Of a DNA stretch of 8,698 nucleotides, positions 1 to 6,640 are shown piece by piece. The stretch is taken from contig JAUXNR010000407.1 of assembly GCA_030682755.1 (NCBI GenBank), positions 1 through 8,698 of the forward strand, given 5' to 3'. The first letter of the stretch is position 1, and the number at the start of each line of letters is the position of its first letter. The stretch comes from Flavobacterium sp. GTDB lineage: Bacteria > Bacteroidota > Bacteroidia > Flavobacteriales > Flavobacteriaceae. The notes below the pieces were generated by a model that ran no database searches, was not told the DNA's origin, and saw only the letters and a program-made list of their open reading frames with translations. A program made the position numbers and the translations under genes.

Positions 1-293
1 CCAATAATAGTGTACAACCAAATATTCATGGAAGGCAACCATTGTAAAATTCCAATGTTTTGTTGGATGGCAAAATCTGCAGCAAGCAATAAAATGAATG
101 CCATAACAAAGTTTACCACTATGGTTGTAGCTGTAAAAAAGATATTGATTCCGGCGTGTTCAATTTTGTTGTATTGAAATTTAAATAACGGATATGCATT
201 TTCAATAAGCCAAAATAAAGCAATACCACCAACTAAAATTAAACCTCTGTGAAGAGAAGAAATGGTTTCAAAATAATCAATTATAGAATTCAT
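1..293 (-). CDS. Sterol desaturase / fatty acid hydroxylase family membrane protein, N-terminal part (cut by window edge)
   Basis: An open frame starts at ATG 293-291 and runs leftward off the window after 97 complete codons, so only the N-terminus is present. The protein starts MNSIIDYFETISSLHRG and has two hydrophobic segments (about residues 17-31 and 51-72), the first followed by an Asn-Ala-Tyr-Pro-Leu-Phe-Lys-Phe stretch and a Lys-Ile-Glu-His-Ala-Gly-Ile-Asn motif. From memory this resembles the start of Bacteroidota sterol desaturase family proteins, di-iron membrane hydroxylases or desaturases. Their diagnostic histidine boxes would lie beyond the left edge, so the chemistry cannot be confirmed here. 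It lies 48 nt downstream of alkB but has an exact TAnnTTTG element of its own 18 nt before the ATG, so it can probably be transcribed alone. It could instead be another multi-pass membrane protein. Confidence 0.65.
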   Translation of the reverse strand, partial: MNSIIDYFETISSLHRGLILVGGIALFWLIENAYPLFKFQYNKIEHAGINIFFTATTIVVNFVMAFILLLAADFAIQQNIGILQWLPSMNIWLYTII

Positions 294-311
294 GACCTGC
301 TGATTTTACAT

Positions 312-319
312 CAAAAGTA
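312..319 (-). promoter_or_regulatory. Bacteroidota-type -7 element for the sterol-desaturase-family gene
   Basis: On the minus strand this reads TACTTTTG, an exact match to the TAnnTTTG -7 consensus of Bacteroidota housekeeping promoters. Its last base is 18 nt before the ATG at 293, giving a leader of roughly 10-15 nt. No clear -33 TTG is visible upstream, and in AT-rich DNA a single short match can be chance. The similar spacing before the EamA gene supports it. Confidence 0.5.
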
Positions 320-341
320 ATAAAATAAGGAATAGATTAAT

Positions 342-944
342 TTATTTAATAATTCTGAAAGTTAAATTGATACGTTCGCCGATTGGTTTTTTAGTTTTCG
401 GAATTTGATGTTTCCAAAAATGTTGTGTTGTGCCTTTCATGAGCAACAAACTGCCATGTTCTAAAATGATTTTTTGTTTGGCTTCTTTGATGGAATTGTG
501 CTGCAAATGAAACGCTCGTTCTGCACCAAAACTAACGGAGGCAATTACCGGATTTTTACCTAATTCTTTCTCATTGTCTGCATGCCATCCGTTGCTGTCT
601 TTTCCGTCTCGATATAAATTGAGTAAAACAGTAGTGAAGTTTTCTGAACAAATTTCTTCAATTTCATTTTTTATAAAAACCAATAAGGAATTCCACTTGT
701 GTGGCTGCATGATGATGTTGGAATACGAATACGTTTTCCCGTCATTTCCAAATAAAGCAGTTAATCTGGGTTGTAAATGCGTTTGACCAAAAACCGTTAT
801 CTTGTCTTGTTGCCATGGGATTTCAGTTTTTAGCTTTGCAAACAATTCAGAAGCTTTTTCTCTTGAAAAAAAGTCAGGATAATACTCGATCTCGGCATCG
901 GGTAAGTCAAAAACAATTTTCTCTTTGGGGAATAATGAATTCAT
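342..944 (-). CDS. alkB: AlkB-family 2-oxoglutarate/Fe(II)-dependent dioxygenase (alkylated nucleic acid repair)
   Basis: A 200-residue protein with the AlkB hallmarks. The iron ligands are H121-x-D123 (in GWHADNE) and H179 (in WKHQIP); the 2-oxoglutarate-binding arginines are R191 and R197 in the C-terminal RINLTFR. The NLYRDG segment at 109-114, QPRLTALFG at 58-66 and the SFGAER strand at 138-143 match the eukaryotic ALKBH2/ALKBH3-like branch that many Bacteroidota carry. The family removes methyl groups from 1-methyladenine and 3-methylcytosine in DNA or RNA by oxidative demethylation in the cytoplasm. Length is normal and all key residues are present. The ATG at 944 gives the expected N-terminus. 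It lies only 6 nt after the T-tract of the aqpZ terminator, which leaves no obvious room for its own promoter. The family is certain; the exact substrate preference is inferred. Confidence 0.9.
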   Translation of the reverse strand: MNSLFPKEKIVFDLPDAEIEYYPDFFSREKASELFAKLKTEIPWQQDKITVFGQTHLQPRLTALFGNDGKTYSYSNIIMQPHKWNSLLVFIKNEIEEICSENFTTVLLNLYRDGKDSNGWHADNEKELGKNPVIASVSFGAERAFHLQHNSIKEAKQKIILEHGSLLLMKGTTQHFWKHQIPKTKKPIGERINLTFRIIK

Positions 945-950
945 GATGTA

Positions 951-985
951 AAAATAAAAAAGCGACAGAATATATCCATCGCTTT
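951..985 (-). terminator. Intrinsic terminator of the doxX-aqpZ transcript
   Basis: Read leftward, bases 985-975 and 969-959 pair over 11 bp (two G-U wobbles) around a 5-nt loop (974-970). The core is AAAGCGA with TCGCTTT. A run TTTTTATTTT (960-951) follows immediately. The hairpin begins 23 nt after the aqpZ stop codon and finishes 6 nt before the alkB ATG, so it should separate alkB from the upstream transcription unit or act as an attenuator of read-through into it. Confidence 0.8.
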
Positions 986-1008
986 AACATACTTATGGTT
1001 AGAATTTG

Positions 1009-1716
1009 TTAGTTTTCGTTGTTTTGTAAAAGATTTTTATAAATAATACCCGCTACAATTGCTCCTAAAATTGGAGCTAACCAAAACAGCCAAACTTGCG
1101 ATAGTGGTTCACCTCCCGCAAAAATAGCTTGTGATGTAGATCGAGCCGGATTAACAGATGTGTTGGTAATCGGAATGCTGATTAAATGAATTAACGTTAA
1201 GGCCAAACCGATGGCGATTCCCGCAAACTTCCCATTTGCAAATTTATCTGTCGCTCCAAGAATGACCAATAAGAAGAATAATGTCAATACAAATTCTGCA
1301 ACAAAAGCAGCGGCCATAGAATACCCGGACGGGGAAAAGGCTCCGTATCCGTTTGTGGCAAAAGCACCTGCTTTTGTGTTGTCAATCCCCAAAAAGCTGT
1401 CTTGACCGTTTAAAATGAAATACAGTGTTGCAGCAGCGGCTAAACCTCCAATGCATTGAGATATAATGTAAGGAGCTAATTCTTTAGCATCAAAACGTCC
1501 GCCTGCCCAAAGTCCGAAAGAAACAGCCGGATTAAAATGACCTCCTGAAATATGACCAACAGCATAAGCCATGGTTAAAACCGTTAAACCGAAAGCCAAA
1601 GAAACTCAGGCAAATCCGATACCCAATTCAGGAATTCCGGCAGCAAATAATGCACTACCACAACCCCCAAAAACCAACCAATACGTTCCAAAAAATTCTG
1701 CAAATAGTTTTTTCAT
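1009..1716 (-). pseudogene. aqpZ: Aquaporin Z, interrupted by an in-frame TGA at codon 37
   Basis: Reading from ATG 1716-1714 gives a 235-codon frame whose product aligns by eye almost end to end with E. coli AqpZ, a water channel of the inner membrane. Codon 37 (1608-1606) is TGA, where AqpZ has glycine in the GIGFAGV motif; one G-to-T change from GGA would create it. No shift of frame occurs and the rest is open. Both NPA boxes (N62-P63-A64 and N189-P190-A191-R192) are present, as are the aromatic/arginine selectivity residues F42, H177, T186 and R192. As written only a 36-residue fragment is made. Restarting at the TTG of codon 40 would lack helix 1 and part of helix 2, so it should not form a channel. 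The gene follows the DoxX-like gene by 14 nt and ends at a strong terminator. It is either a very recent pseudogene or a base-call error. Confidence 0.88.
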
Positions 1717-1730
1717 AAAAAATAGTTTAG

Positions 1731-2090
1731 TTAATAATTAGTGTATTGAAAAGCCCAAAAAATTAGTCCGAGTTGCAGTGGCAATCGAAGTAATCGTATC
1801 CATTTTGGCAATCCTAAACCCGCTTTGTCATTTTGATACATATATACGTTTGCAGGAAAAACAGCAATGAGTAAAGCTATAATTCCCCATGCAGCAACAG
1901 AAGTAAAAAGCGGTATACAGAGTGATATACCAAAAATTATTTCAGCAATTCCAGAAAGTTTATTCAGGAATTCCGGTTTCTTAAAATAAGGAGGAATGAT
2001 TTTTATATAAAGTCTAGGATTTCTGAAATGATTCAACCCGGCTAGAATATAAATAGCTCCCATGAGGTACAAATGCCAAGGTAAATTCAT
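1731..2090 (-). CDS. DoxX-like four-helix membrane protein
   Basis: A 119-residue integral membrane protein with four predicted helices at about 7-21, 45-62, 65-84 and 100-116. The first helix runs into [11 protein letters not shown] (19-28) and is followed by [10 protein letters not shown]. The second carries [10 protein letters not shown] (45-54) and the third [15 protein letters not shown] (71-85). This order, helix-GLxHFxxP / IxPPxxxxP / SGxAE / VFPANxYM, is typical of small DoxX-family proteins, whose molecular role is mostly unknown. Some members are linked to thiosulfate or quinone chemistry, but nothing here indicates that. The ATG at 2090 precedes helix 1 directly. The stop codon is 14 nt before aqpZ, so the two are probably one transcript ending at the 951-985 hairpin. 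Membership is fairly sure; the function is not known. Confidence 0.75.
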   Translation of the reverse strand: MNLPWHLYLMGAIYILAGLNHFRNPRLYIKIIPPYFKKPEFLNKLSGIAEIIFGISLCIPLFTSVAAWGIIALLIAVFPANVYMYQNDKAGLGLPKWIRLLRLPLQLGLIFWAFQYTNY

Positions 2091-2113
2091 AAATGAATTA
2101 TTAGATTCAAAAA

Positions 2114-2121
2114 CGAATTTA
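2114..2121 (-). promoter_or_regulatory. Possible -7 element for the doxX-aqpZ operon
   Basis: The minus strand reads TAAATTCG, one base off TAnnTTTG, and sits 23 nt before the DoxX-like ATG. That is nearly the same spacing as the exact elements before the EamA and sterol-desaturase-family genes. One mismatch in AT-rich DNA makes this tentative. Confidence 0.3.
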
Positions 2122-2134
2122 TAAAAAAAATGTT

Positions 2135-2166
2135 AAAAAATTACGATTGTAGAACTAATTTTACAA
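2135..2166 (-). terminator. Weak candidate terminator after the EamA gene
   Basis: Read leftward, TTGTA (2166-2162) can pair with TACAA (2151-2147) around a 10-nt loop, followed 6 nt later by a run of six T (2140-2135). The stem is short and AT-rich, so it may be inefficient or fortuitous. It begins 8 nt after the EamA stop codon. Confidence 0.25.
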
Positions 2167-2174
2167 CTAATTTA

Positions 2175-3071
2175 TCAACTTTTATTTTTGAATTGAATGT
2201 TCATAATTACAATGGCAAGTAGAATTAAAACAATTCCAAACCATTGCAAGCCGTTTACCGTTTCATTCAATAAAAAGTAGGCCATCAAAACAGAAACAGG
2301 CAATTCTAAAGACGCTACAATACTTCCCAATCCGATTCCGGTATGCGGGAAACCGGCATTTAAAAGCATGGGTGGAATTATGGTTCCAAAAAGAGCCAAA
2401 ATAATTCCCCATTTCAAAAAGATTTCAAAGTTAAAAGGAGTGTTTTGTGTTAGTAATGCAAAAATTAAAACAATAATAGCACCACCTAAAAGCATGTACA
2501 AACTTCGTTGTGCAGACGATATGCCTAAAGCCACTCGATTGGCAGTAAACATAGTTGTGGTGAAAGATGCGGCGGCTAGCATTCCCCAAAATAAACCTCT
2601 CCAGTCTAATTCAATTTCATTAATGAGTAAGTTGGTAGCCAAAACAGTTCCAATTAAAACAATGATAACGGCAACTATTTTTTGAATGGAGGGTAGCTTT
2701 TTATCTAAAATCATTTCCAGCAAAACGCCCATCCAAACGGTTTGCATTAATAATACGATAGCAATGGAAACGTCGATATAACGAACACATAAATAATAAA
2801 AAACACTCGTCATTCCTAAAGAAGTTCCGGCAAGCATTAATTGAAAAATATTCTTTTGGGTTGCTTTAATTGCTGTATTGTTATTTTTTACACGCTGAAA
2901 TGAATTGATGATTAAAACACCAATGATTCCTAACACAAATTGAGCAATAGTTACTTCGGCAGTAGTAAAATTTTCTTGGTAGGCTAACTTTACGAATGTG
3001 GCCAACATACCATAACTGGTGGCTCCCAATCCAACTAAAAATACTCCTTTTAATACCCGATTTCCTAACAT
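2175..3071 (-). CDS. EamA-family (drug/metabolite transporter superfamily) membrane transporter
   Basis: A ten-helix inner-membrane protein of about 298 residues built from two EamA repeats. The first covers roughly residues 10-148 and ends in the helix pair around LLMQTVWMGVLLEMIL and VAVIIVLIGTVLA. The second covers about 160-295, ending with SIVASLELPVSVLMAYFLLN followed by ETVNGLQWFG. That glutamate-containing loop followed by a final helix is the usual EamA repeat ending. EamA proteins export or exchange small metabolites; the substrate cannot be read from sequence. I start the gene at ATG 3071-3069 rather than the in-frame TTG at 3080. ATG is the usual codon, the MLGNRVLKG start runs directly into helix 1, and an exact -7 promoter element lies 22 nt upstream. 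It is divergent from the L,D-transpeptidase gene and 84 nt upstream of the DoxX-like gene. Confidence 0.85.
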   Translation of the reverse strand: MLGNRVLKGVFLVGLGATSYGMLATFVKLAYQENFTTAEVTIAQFVLGIIGVLIINSFQRVKNNNTAIKATQKNIFQLMLAGTSLGMTSVFYYLCVRYIDVSIAIVLLMQTVWMGVLLEMILDKKLPSIQKIVAVIIVLIGTVLATNLLINEIELDWRGLFWGMLAAASFTTTMFTANRVALGISSAQRSLYMLLGGAIIVLIFALLTQNTPFNFEIFLKWGIILALFGTIIPPMLLNAGFPHTGIGLGSIVASLELPVSVLMAYFLLNETVNGLQWFGIVLILLAIVIMNIQFKNKS

Positions 3072-3093
3072 ATTTTTCAATTTAAAAAGCTGG

Positions 3094-3101
3094 CAAAGAT
3101 A
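3094..3101 (-). promoter_or_regulatory. Bacteroidota-type -7 element for the EamA gene
   Basis: On the minus strand this reads TATCTTTG, an exact TAnnTTTG match and one of the commonest forms of the element. It ends 22 nt before the ATG at 3071, implying a short leader of about 15 nt. No TTG lies at the expected -33 position. The region just upstream, where the spacer and -33 would be, is occupied by a degenerate heptanucleotide array (3110-3137). Confidence 0.6.
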
Positions 3102-3109
3102 GGGAAAAG

Positions 3110-3137
3110 TTTCGGGTTTCGAGTTGCTAGTTGGTAT
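3110..3137. repeat. Degenerate heptanucleotide array, copy 1
   Basis: Four consecutive 7-nt units on the plus strand: TTTCGGG, TTTCGAG, TTGCTAG, TTGGTAT. They share TT at the first two positions and mostly a purine-rich end. The first 15 nt from 3107 (AAGTTTCGGGTTTCG) are identical to 6638-6652, where a longer array occurs. Both lie immediately upstream of a leftward gene. I recall similar CGAAACCCGAAAC-type spacers in other Flavobacterium intergenic regions, but could not check this. Confidence 0.65.
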
Positions 3138-3197
3138 CTGTTAAAAATACTGCGATTAGCAAAATTATATCCATTTTTCAATTTCTATAGCGAAGCT

Positions 3198-3245
3198 GTC
3201 AAAATCAGCGAAAATCCGTTTCATCTGTTTCATCCATGTTCCATT
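3198..3245. repeat. Intergenic repeat remnant with ATC every 9-10 nt
   Basis: The plus strand carries ATC at 3204, 3214, 3223 and 3232, in the contexts AAAATCAGCG, AAAATCCGTT, TCATCTGTTT and CATCCATGTT, followed by CCATT. This resembles a family of short non-coding repeats (AATCCGTTTAATCCGTGTCATC-like in pattern) that I remember from many Bacteroidota spacers. No coding potential is seen, and it occurs once in this window. Confidence 0.45.
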
Positions 3246-3325
3246 AAATGAGTAAAGCGAAAATTTCAAATTTGACCCTATTCATACTAATTTGATTATT
3301 TCTTAGTTTAAAAATAAAAAGGCCC

Positions 3326-3919
3326 GTGAGAAAATTGTTTTTACTCTTCGTTTTATCTTTTATTTATTGCAATCACACACCTCCGGTTGAAGTAGTAAAA
3401 GATTACACTTCTATTCATAATGAAGCTTTGGCTTATTGCAAAGCGAACCAATTCAATCAGGATTTTTATTTCTTAATTGATATGAGTATTCATTCGGGTA
3501 AAAATCGCTTTTTTGTGTATGACTTTAAAACAAAAAATATCGTTGATAAAAACATAGTTACTCATGGCACTTGCGATGTTTTTGAAGATAATCCTGAAAA
3601 ATATAAAAAAGCAAAATTCAGCAATAAACCTGACAGTCATTGTTCTATGTCGGGCAAATTTAAAATCGGAAAACGGGATTATAGTTCTTGGGGAATAAAT
3701 ATAAAATATTGGCTACACGGTTTGGAAAACACAAACAATAATGCGATAAAAAGAGTAGTGGTGTTGCATTCATGGACGGCTGTTTCCAATGAAGAAATTT
3801 ATCCCAGGTATGCACCGTTAAGTTGGGGTTGTCCCGCAGTTTCGGATGAATTTATGAACGTTTTGGACGAAAAATTAAAAAAGGTTGAAAAACCGGTGTT
3901 GTTGTGGATAGTGGAATAA
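3326..3919 (+). CDS. L,D-transpeptidase-like protein, YkuD_2 type (murein L,D-transpeptidase catalytic domain family)
   Basis: A 197-residue exported protein. The start is GTG at 3326; no other start fits, because an in-frame stop lies at 3293-3295 and the next methionine is residue 53. The N-terminus (Met-Arg-Lys, then a hydrophobic stretch to Tyr14-Cys15) looks like a signal peptide. Cys15 could be a lipoprotein cysteine, although FIYC is a poor lipobox. The body matches the YkuD_2 family: SNKPDSHCSMSGKFKIG (99-115), YWLHGLE (128-134), VVVLHSW (144-150) and LSWGCPAVS (165-173). By family analogy H148 and C169 are the catalytic pair that attacks peptidoglycan peptides through a thioester. 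The typical HGA/GRSxGCPA is here HSW/LSWGCPA, with Cys, His and Gly retained. It probably acts in the periplasm on cell-wall peptides; the substrate is not shown. It precedes the outer-membrane receptor gene by 59 nt. Confidence 0.82.
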   Translation: MRKLFLLFVLSFIYCNHTPPVEVVKDYTSIHNEALAYCKANQFNQDFYFLIDMSIHSGKNRFFVYDFKTKNIVDKNIVTHGTCDVFEDNPEKYKKAKFSNKPDSHCSMSGKFKIGKRDYSSWGINIKYWLHGLENTNNNAIKRVVVLHSWTAVSNEEIYPRYAPLSWGCPAVSDEFMNVLDEKLKKVEKPVLLWIVE

Positions 3920-3978
3920 TGAATAAAAAGAGTAACAAAATATGTATATTGTCAACTAATTAAGGATAAATTATCACA

Positions 3979-6078
3979 ATGAGAAACTTTTTACTTTGCC
4001 TTTTTATATTTGCCTTTCATTTCGTACAATCACAACAAGAAACTACCAATGACACGATAAAAACTACCGAGTTAAAAGAAGTTATAGTTCAATCAACAAA
4101 AAAGAGTATTGAGCAAAAAGCTGATCGAACAATATTTGATTTTTCAAATCAAAGTTATTTGAATTCAGGTTCTGTTATGGAGGGGTTAAGAAAACTACCG
4201 GGATTAATTGTTTCGGATGTGGCAGGAATGATGTATCAAGGCAAACAACTTGAGGTTTTTATGGATGCAAGACCACTGAATATTTATTCAAATGAATTAA
4301 CTTCTTATTTAGAAAGTCTTCCGGCAAATTCAATTGAAAAAGTAGAAATTATAACACAACCCGGAGCAGAATTTCCTGCTACTTCAGGAGGAGCAATTAT
4401 AAATATAATAACATCTAAAAATGCTAAAAAATATCTTTCTGCTACTTATTCAAATGGATACAGTTACACAAAATACGATAAATCACGTCATCGATTTAAT
4501 AATAGTTTATTAGTGAATGCCAAAAATAAATGGTTTGGTTGGCAAATACAGTTGGGACAAAATTATAATAACGGATACCAACGTTCTAATTTTTATAATG
4601 AAGATGAAGTGCTTTCAAATAATGAAACTGACAGAGAAAACCGTTTTTACTTTTTCAAGACCGGATTAAAATTTGATTTAAAGAAAGATCGATTATTGGT
4701 GAATTATGACCTTACAACTTCAAACAATAATGCCTCTATTGAAGCAAGTGGATTTGGATTTGAAACTAGTGATTTAAGTAAAAACAAGCTGAATAGAAAT
4801 GATGTTGCTTTAAACTATCAAAAGAGATTTGATGATATTACAAAGAAATTAGATTTTAGAATTAATATAAATTCAGTTGATAATAATTTTGGTTTAAATA
4901 ATAGAAATACCGGAAACTCTATTTTAAATAATGGTTTCGATCAATTATTTTATCAATTCAAAACGGATTATTCTCAAGAGCTTTCATTTTTAGATAAAAC
5001 TAAAGTTTCAGTTGGGGTTTTAGCAGATAATTTAAATTTTAAGGCACAAAATTTTGAGCAAACTAATTTAGATTATCAAAGAACTACTTTAGCAACCTAT
5101 TCTGAATTTCAATCTTCATACAAGTCTTTTGATTTTATTTTAGGAGGAAGACTGGAGTCATATTCAATTGAAGGTAAAGCAGATGGAGGTGAATTAATTC
5201 CGTTCAATCAAACCCGATTTTTTCCAAATGCTAGTATTCAATACAACATACTTCCTCAAGTTTTTATAAACACAAATTATAATAAAAAGATAGTTTTGCC
5301 AACTACTTCAGCTTTAAATCCAAATAATACCAATTATCAAAACCCTAACGTTTCCTTTTTTGGAAATCCAAATTTAGAACCAGCTATTTTTGATAATTAT
5401 GAGCTTAAAATAAGTGCATTTGAATATTTTTATGTGAGTTATTCCAGAAGTGATGTCAACAATCAGGTTATGAATAGGATAATTTCTATTGATGATGGAG
5501 CTGCAAGTGTTACTGAAAATATTCCGCAACTCACCATACATAATTTTAATTTTGGCTTTCCAATTCCTTATATGTTGTTTACCAAAGGGATAAAGGAAAC
5601 ACTAAAGTTTGACTTTAATCCAGATGAAATTAATTTTTTATATCTGTACTTAGGTCATCAAAAGCATGTTTTGCCTGATGTTAACGGAAATGGTTTGTGG
5701 TTTTTTAATGCCATGTCTCAAATTGTTCTGCCTGCTAAAATTAAATTTACAGCAAATTATAATACGTCATCAATTGGTGGGAATTACTTTTACTATGAAA
5801 ACAGAGTTCCTTTTAGCCAACAATTTGATCTAACTTTTTCTAAAAAATTCTTAAATGATAATTTGTCCGTTTCTATTTATGCAAATGATATCTTGAATAC
5901 TAATGAGCAAGGATTTAATGCATTAGGAACTAATCTTATTTATGAAAGTAAAAATGATTCCAGGCGTGTTGGAATAACTTTGAATTATAAAATTCCAACA
6001 AAAAATAAATTAGCAAGAGAAGAAAGTACTATTTTGAATAATGACAAAAAAGATGATCAACAGACTATAGTTAATTAA
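3979..6078 (+). CDS. TonB-dependent-receptor-like outer membrane beta-barrel protein (plug plus OMP_b-brl_3-type barrel)
   Basis: A 699-residue outer-membrane protein. Residues 1-18 form a signal peptide ending FVQS before Gln-Gln. A plug domain spans about 31-148: TELKEVIVQS (30-39), the LPG at 73-75, and a segment from YLESLPANSIEKVEIIT (110-126) to GGAIINIITSKN (137-148). The rest (about 150-675) is alternating aromatic/polar beta-strand sequence ending in RRVGITLNYKI, followed by a polar tail of about 25 residues such as this family often has. It lacks the N-terminal carboxypeptidase-regulatory-like domain that makes typical relatives about 780-820 residues. No SusD-like partner is adjacent, so it is not a standard polysaccharide-utilisation SusC. 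A TonB-box is not evident. The substrate is unknown; peptide, metal-chelate or other uptake are all possible. The ATG at 3979 is the only start giving a proper signal peptide. Cotranscription with the preceding gene is possible. Confidence 0.85.
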   Translation: MRNFLLCLFIFAFHFVQSQQETTNDTIKTTELKEVIVQSTKKSIEQKADRTIFDFSNQSYLNSGSVMEGLRKLPGLIVSDVAGMMYQGKQLEVFMDARPLNIYSNELTSYLESLPANSIEKVEIITQPGAEFPATSGGAIINIITSKNAKKYLSATYSNGYSYTKYDKSRHRFNNSLLVNAKNKWFGWQIQLGQNYNNGYQRSNFYNEDEVLSNNETDRENRFYFFKTGLKFDLKKDRLLVNYDLTTSNNNASIEASGFGFETSDLSKNKLNRNDVALNYQKRFDDITKKLDFRININSVDNNFGLNNRNTGNSILNNGFDQLFYQFKTDYSQELSFLDKTKVSVGVLADNLNFKAQNFEQTNLDYQRTTLATYSEFQSSYKSFDFILGGRLESYSIEGKADGGELIPFNQTRFFPNASIQYNILPQVFINTNYNKKIVLPTTSALNPNNTNYQNPNVSFFGNPNLEPAIFDNYELKISAFEYFYVSYSRSDVNNQVMNRIISIDDGAASVTENIPQLTIHNFNFGFPIPYMLFTKGIKETLKFDFNPDEINFLYLYLGHQKHVLPDVNGNGLWFFNAMSQIVLPAKIKFTANYNTSSIGGNYFYYENRVPFSQQFDLTFSKKFLNDNLSVSIYANDILNTNEQGFNALGTNLIYESKNDSRRVGITLNYKIPTKNKLAREESTILNNDKKDDQQTIVN

Positions 6079-6132
6079 TTATTTGAAAAACCAAGTTTAC
6101 CTATTCAACACGTTTTTGTGTTTGAATTCATC

Positions 6133-6172
6133 AAATCAATTTTAAAGTGATTTAATTTCGTTTTTTTTTTTT
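6133..6172 (+). terminator. Weak candidate terminator after the outer-membrane receptor gene
   Basis: AAATCA (6133-6138) can pair with TGATTT (6148-6153) around a 9-nt loop. Seven nt later comes an uninterrupted run of twelve T (6161-6172). The T-run is striking but the stem is short and not adjacent, so efficiency is doubtful. The rest of the convergent spacer (6079-6243) is AT-rich with no coding signal; a 5-bp AACAC/GTGTT hairpin at 6107-6122 lacks a T-tract. Confidence 0.3.
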
Positions 6173-6243
6173 ACAATTATTAATTTTCAATTCTTTCTCT
6201 TCTTTAAAAAAATGTATTTATTTACTTGATAGTATTCGGAAAA

Positions 6244-6633
6244 TTATTCAACCAAATCTTTCAAATGCACTCGCAACGCTTTTACCGAAATACTTATTTC
6301 CCAAAACGAAATGCCTAATGAAATTAATAGAGCTAATAAACTTCCTCCAAAAAGAATAATACCGGGCAATTGGTATTCAAAAAATAAAACCAACATTGCA
6401 AAAACAGATAAAAACAAACTCAATACGCCTGCCAATTGCATGTAACGAATCAACGTTAACCTAAGATTTAAATTGGAAATTTCAATCAAAATGCTTTTGT
6501 TTTCTTTCTCATCATAGGTTTTCTTTAAGCCACGAACAATCTGAGCAATGGTTAAAAATCGATTGGTATAGGCCAATAAAATCAAAGATGTGGCAGAAAA
6601 GAGTAGGGCAGGTGTGTCGATGGTAAGGGTCAT
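6244..6633 (-). CDS. DUF2721 family membrane protein
   Basis: A 129-residue protein recognised by the N-terminal pattern TPALLFSATSLILLAYTNRF (7-26) followed by LTIAQIVRGLKKTY (27-40), which is characteristic of DUF2721. It has three predicted helices at about 8-23, 66-87 and 90-111. Between the first two lies a charged stretch with the EISNLNLRLTLIRYMQ segment (51-66), also typical of the family. The C-terminus is short, basic and cytoplasmic or periplasmic. No function is established for the family, and no catalytic residues stand out. The start ATG at 6633 places the family motif at the right distance from the N-terminus. It follows the small secreted-protein gene by 95 nt; that gap contains a heptanucleotide array reaching within 7 nt of this ATG, so its promoter and leader must overlap the array. 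Confidence 0.78.
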   Translation of the reverse strand: MTLTIDTPALLFSATSLILLAYTNRFLTIAQIVRGLKKTYDEKENKSILIEISNLNLRLTLIRYMQLAGVLSLFLSVFAMLVLFFEYQLPGIILFGGSLLALLISLGISFWEISISVKALRVHLKDLVE

Positions 6634-6640
6634 GGTGAAG

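Noticed and set aside
1009..1599. Aquaporin starting at TTG 1599 as a complete 196-residue protein
   Set aside because: The same frame continues upstream to ATG 1716 and encodes the conserved AqpZ N-terminus, broken by TGA at 1608-1606. The shorter form would lack helix 1 and part of helix 2.
1606..1608. TGA as selenocysteine or a reassigned codon
   Set aside because: The site is glycine in the family. No SECIS-like hairpin is obvious after it, and TGA is used as an ordinary stop elsewhere in the window.
2368..2685. A 105-residue rightward frame inside the EamA gene
   Set aside because: It is fully antisense to a well-supported membrane transporter and has no recognisable features. The shorter plus-strand frames at 574, 1211, 6885 and 7850 were rejected for the same reason.
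3979..6078. SusC/SusD polysaccharide-utilisation locus
   Set aside because: There is no SusD, glycosidase or regulator nearby, and the receptor is too short and lacks the usual N-terminal domain.
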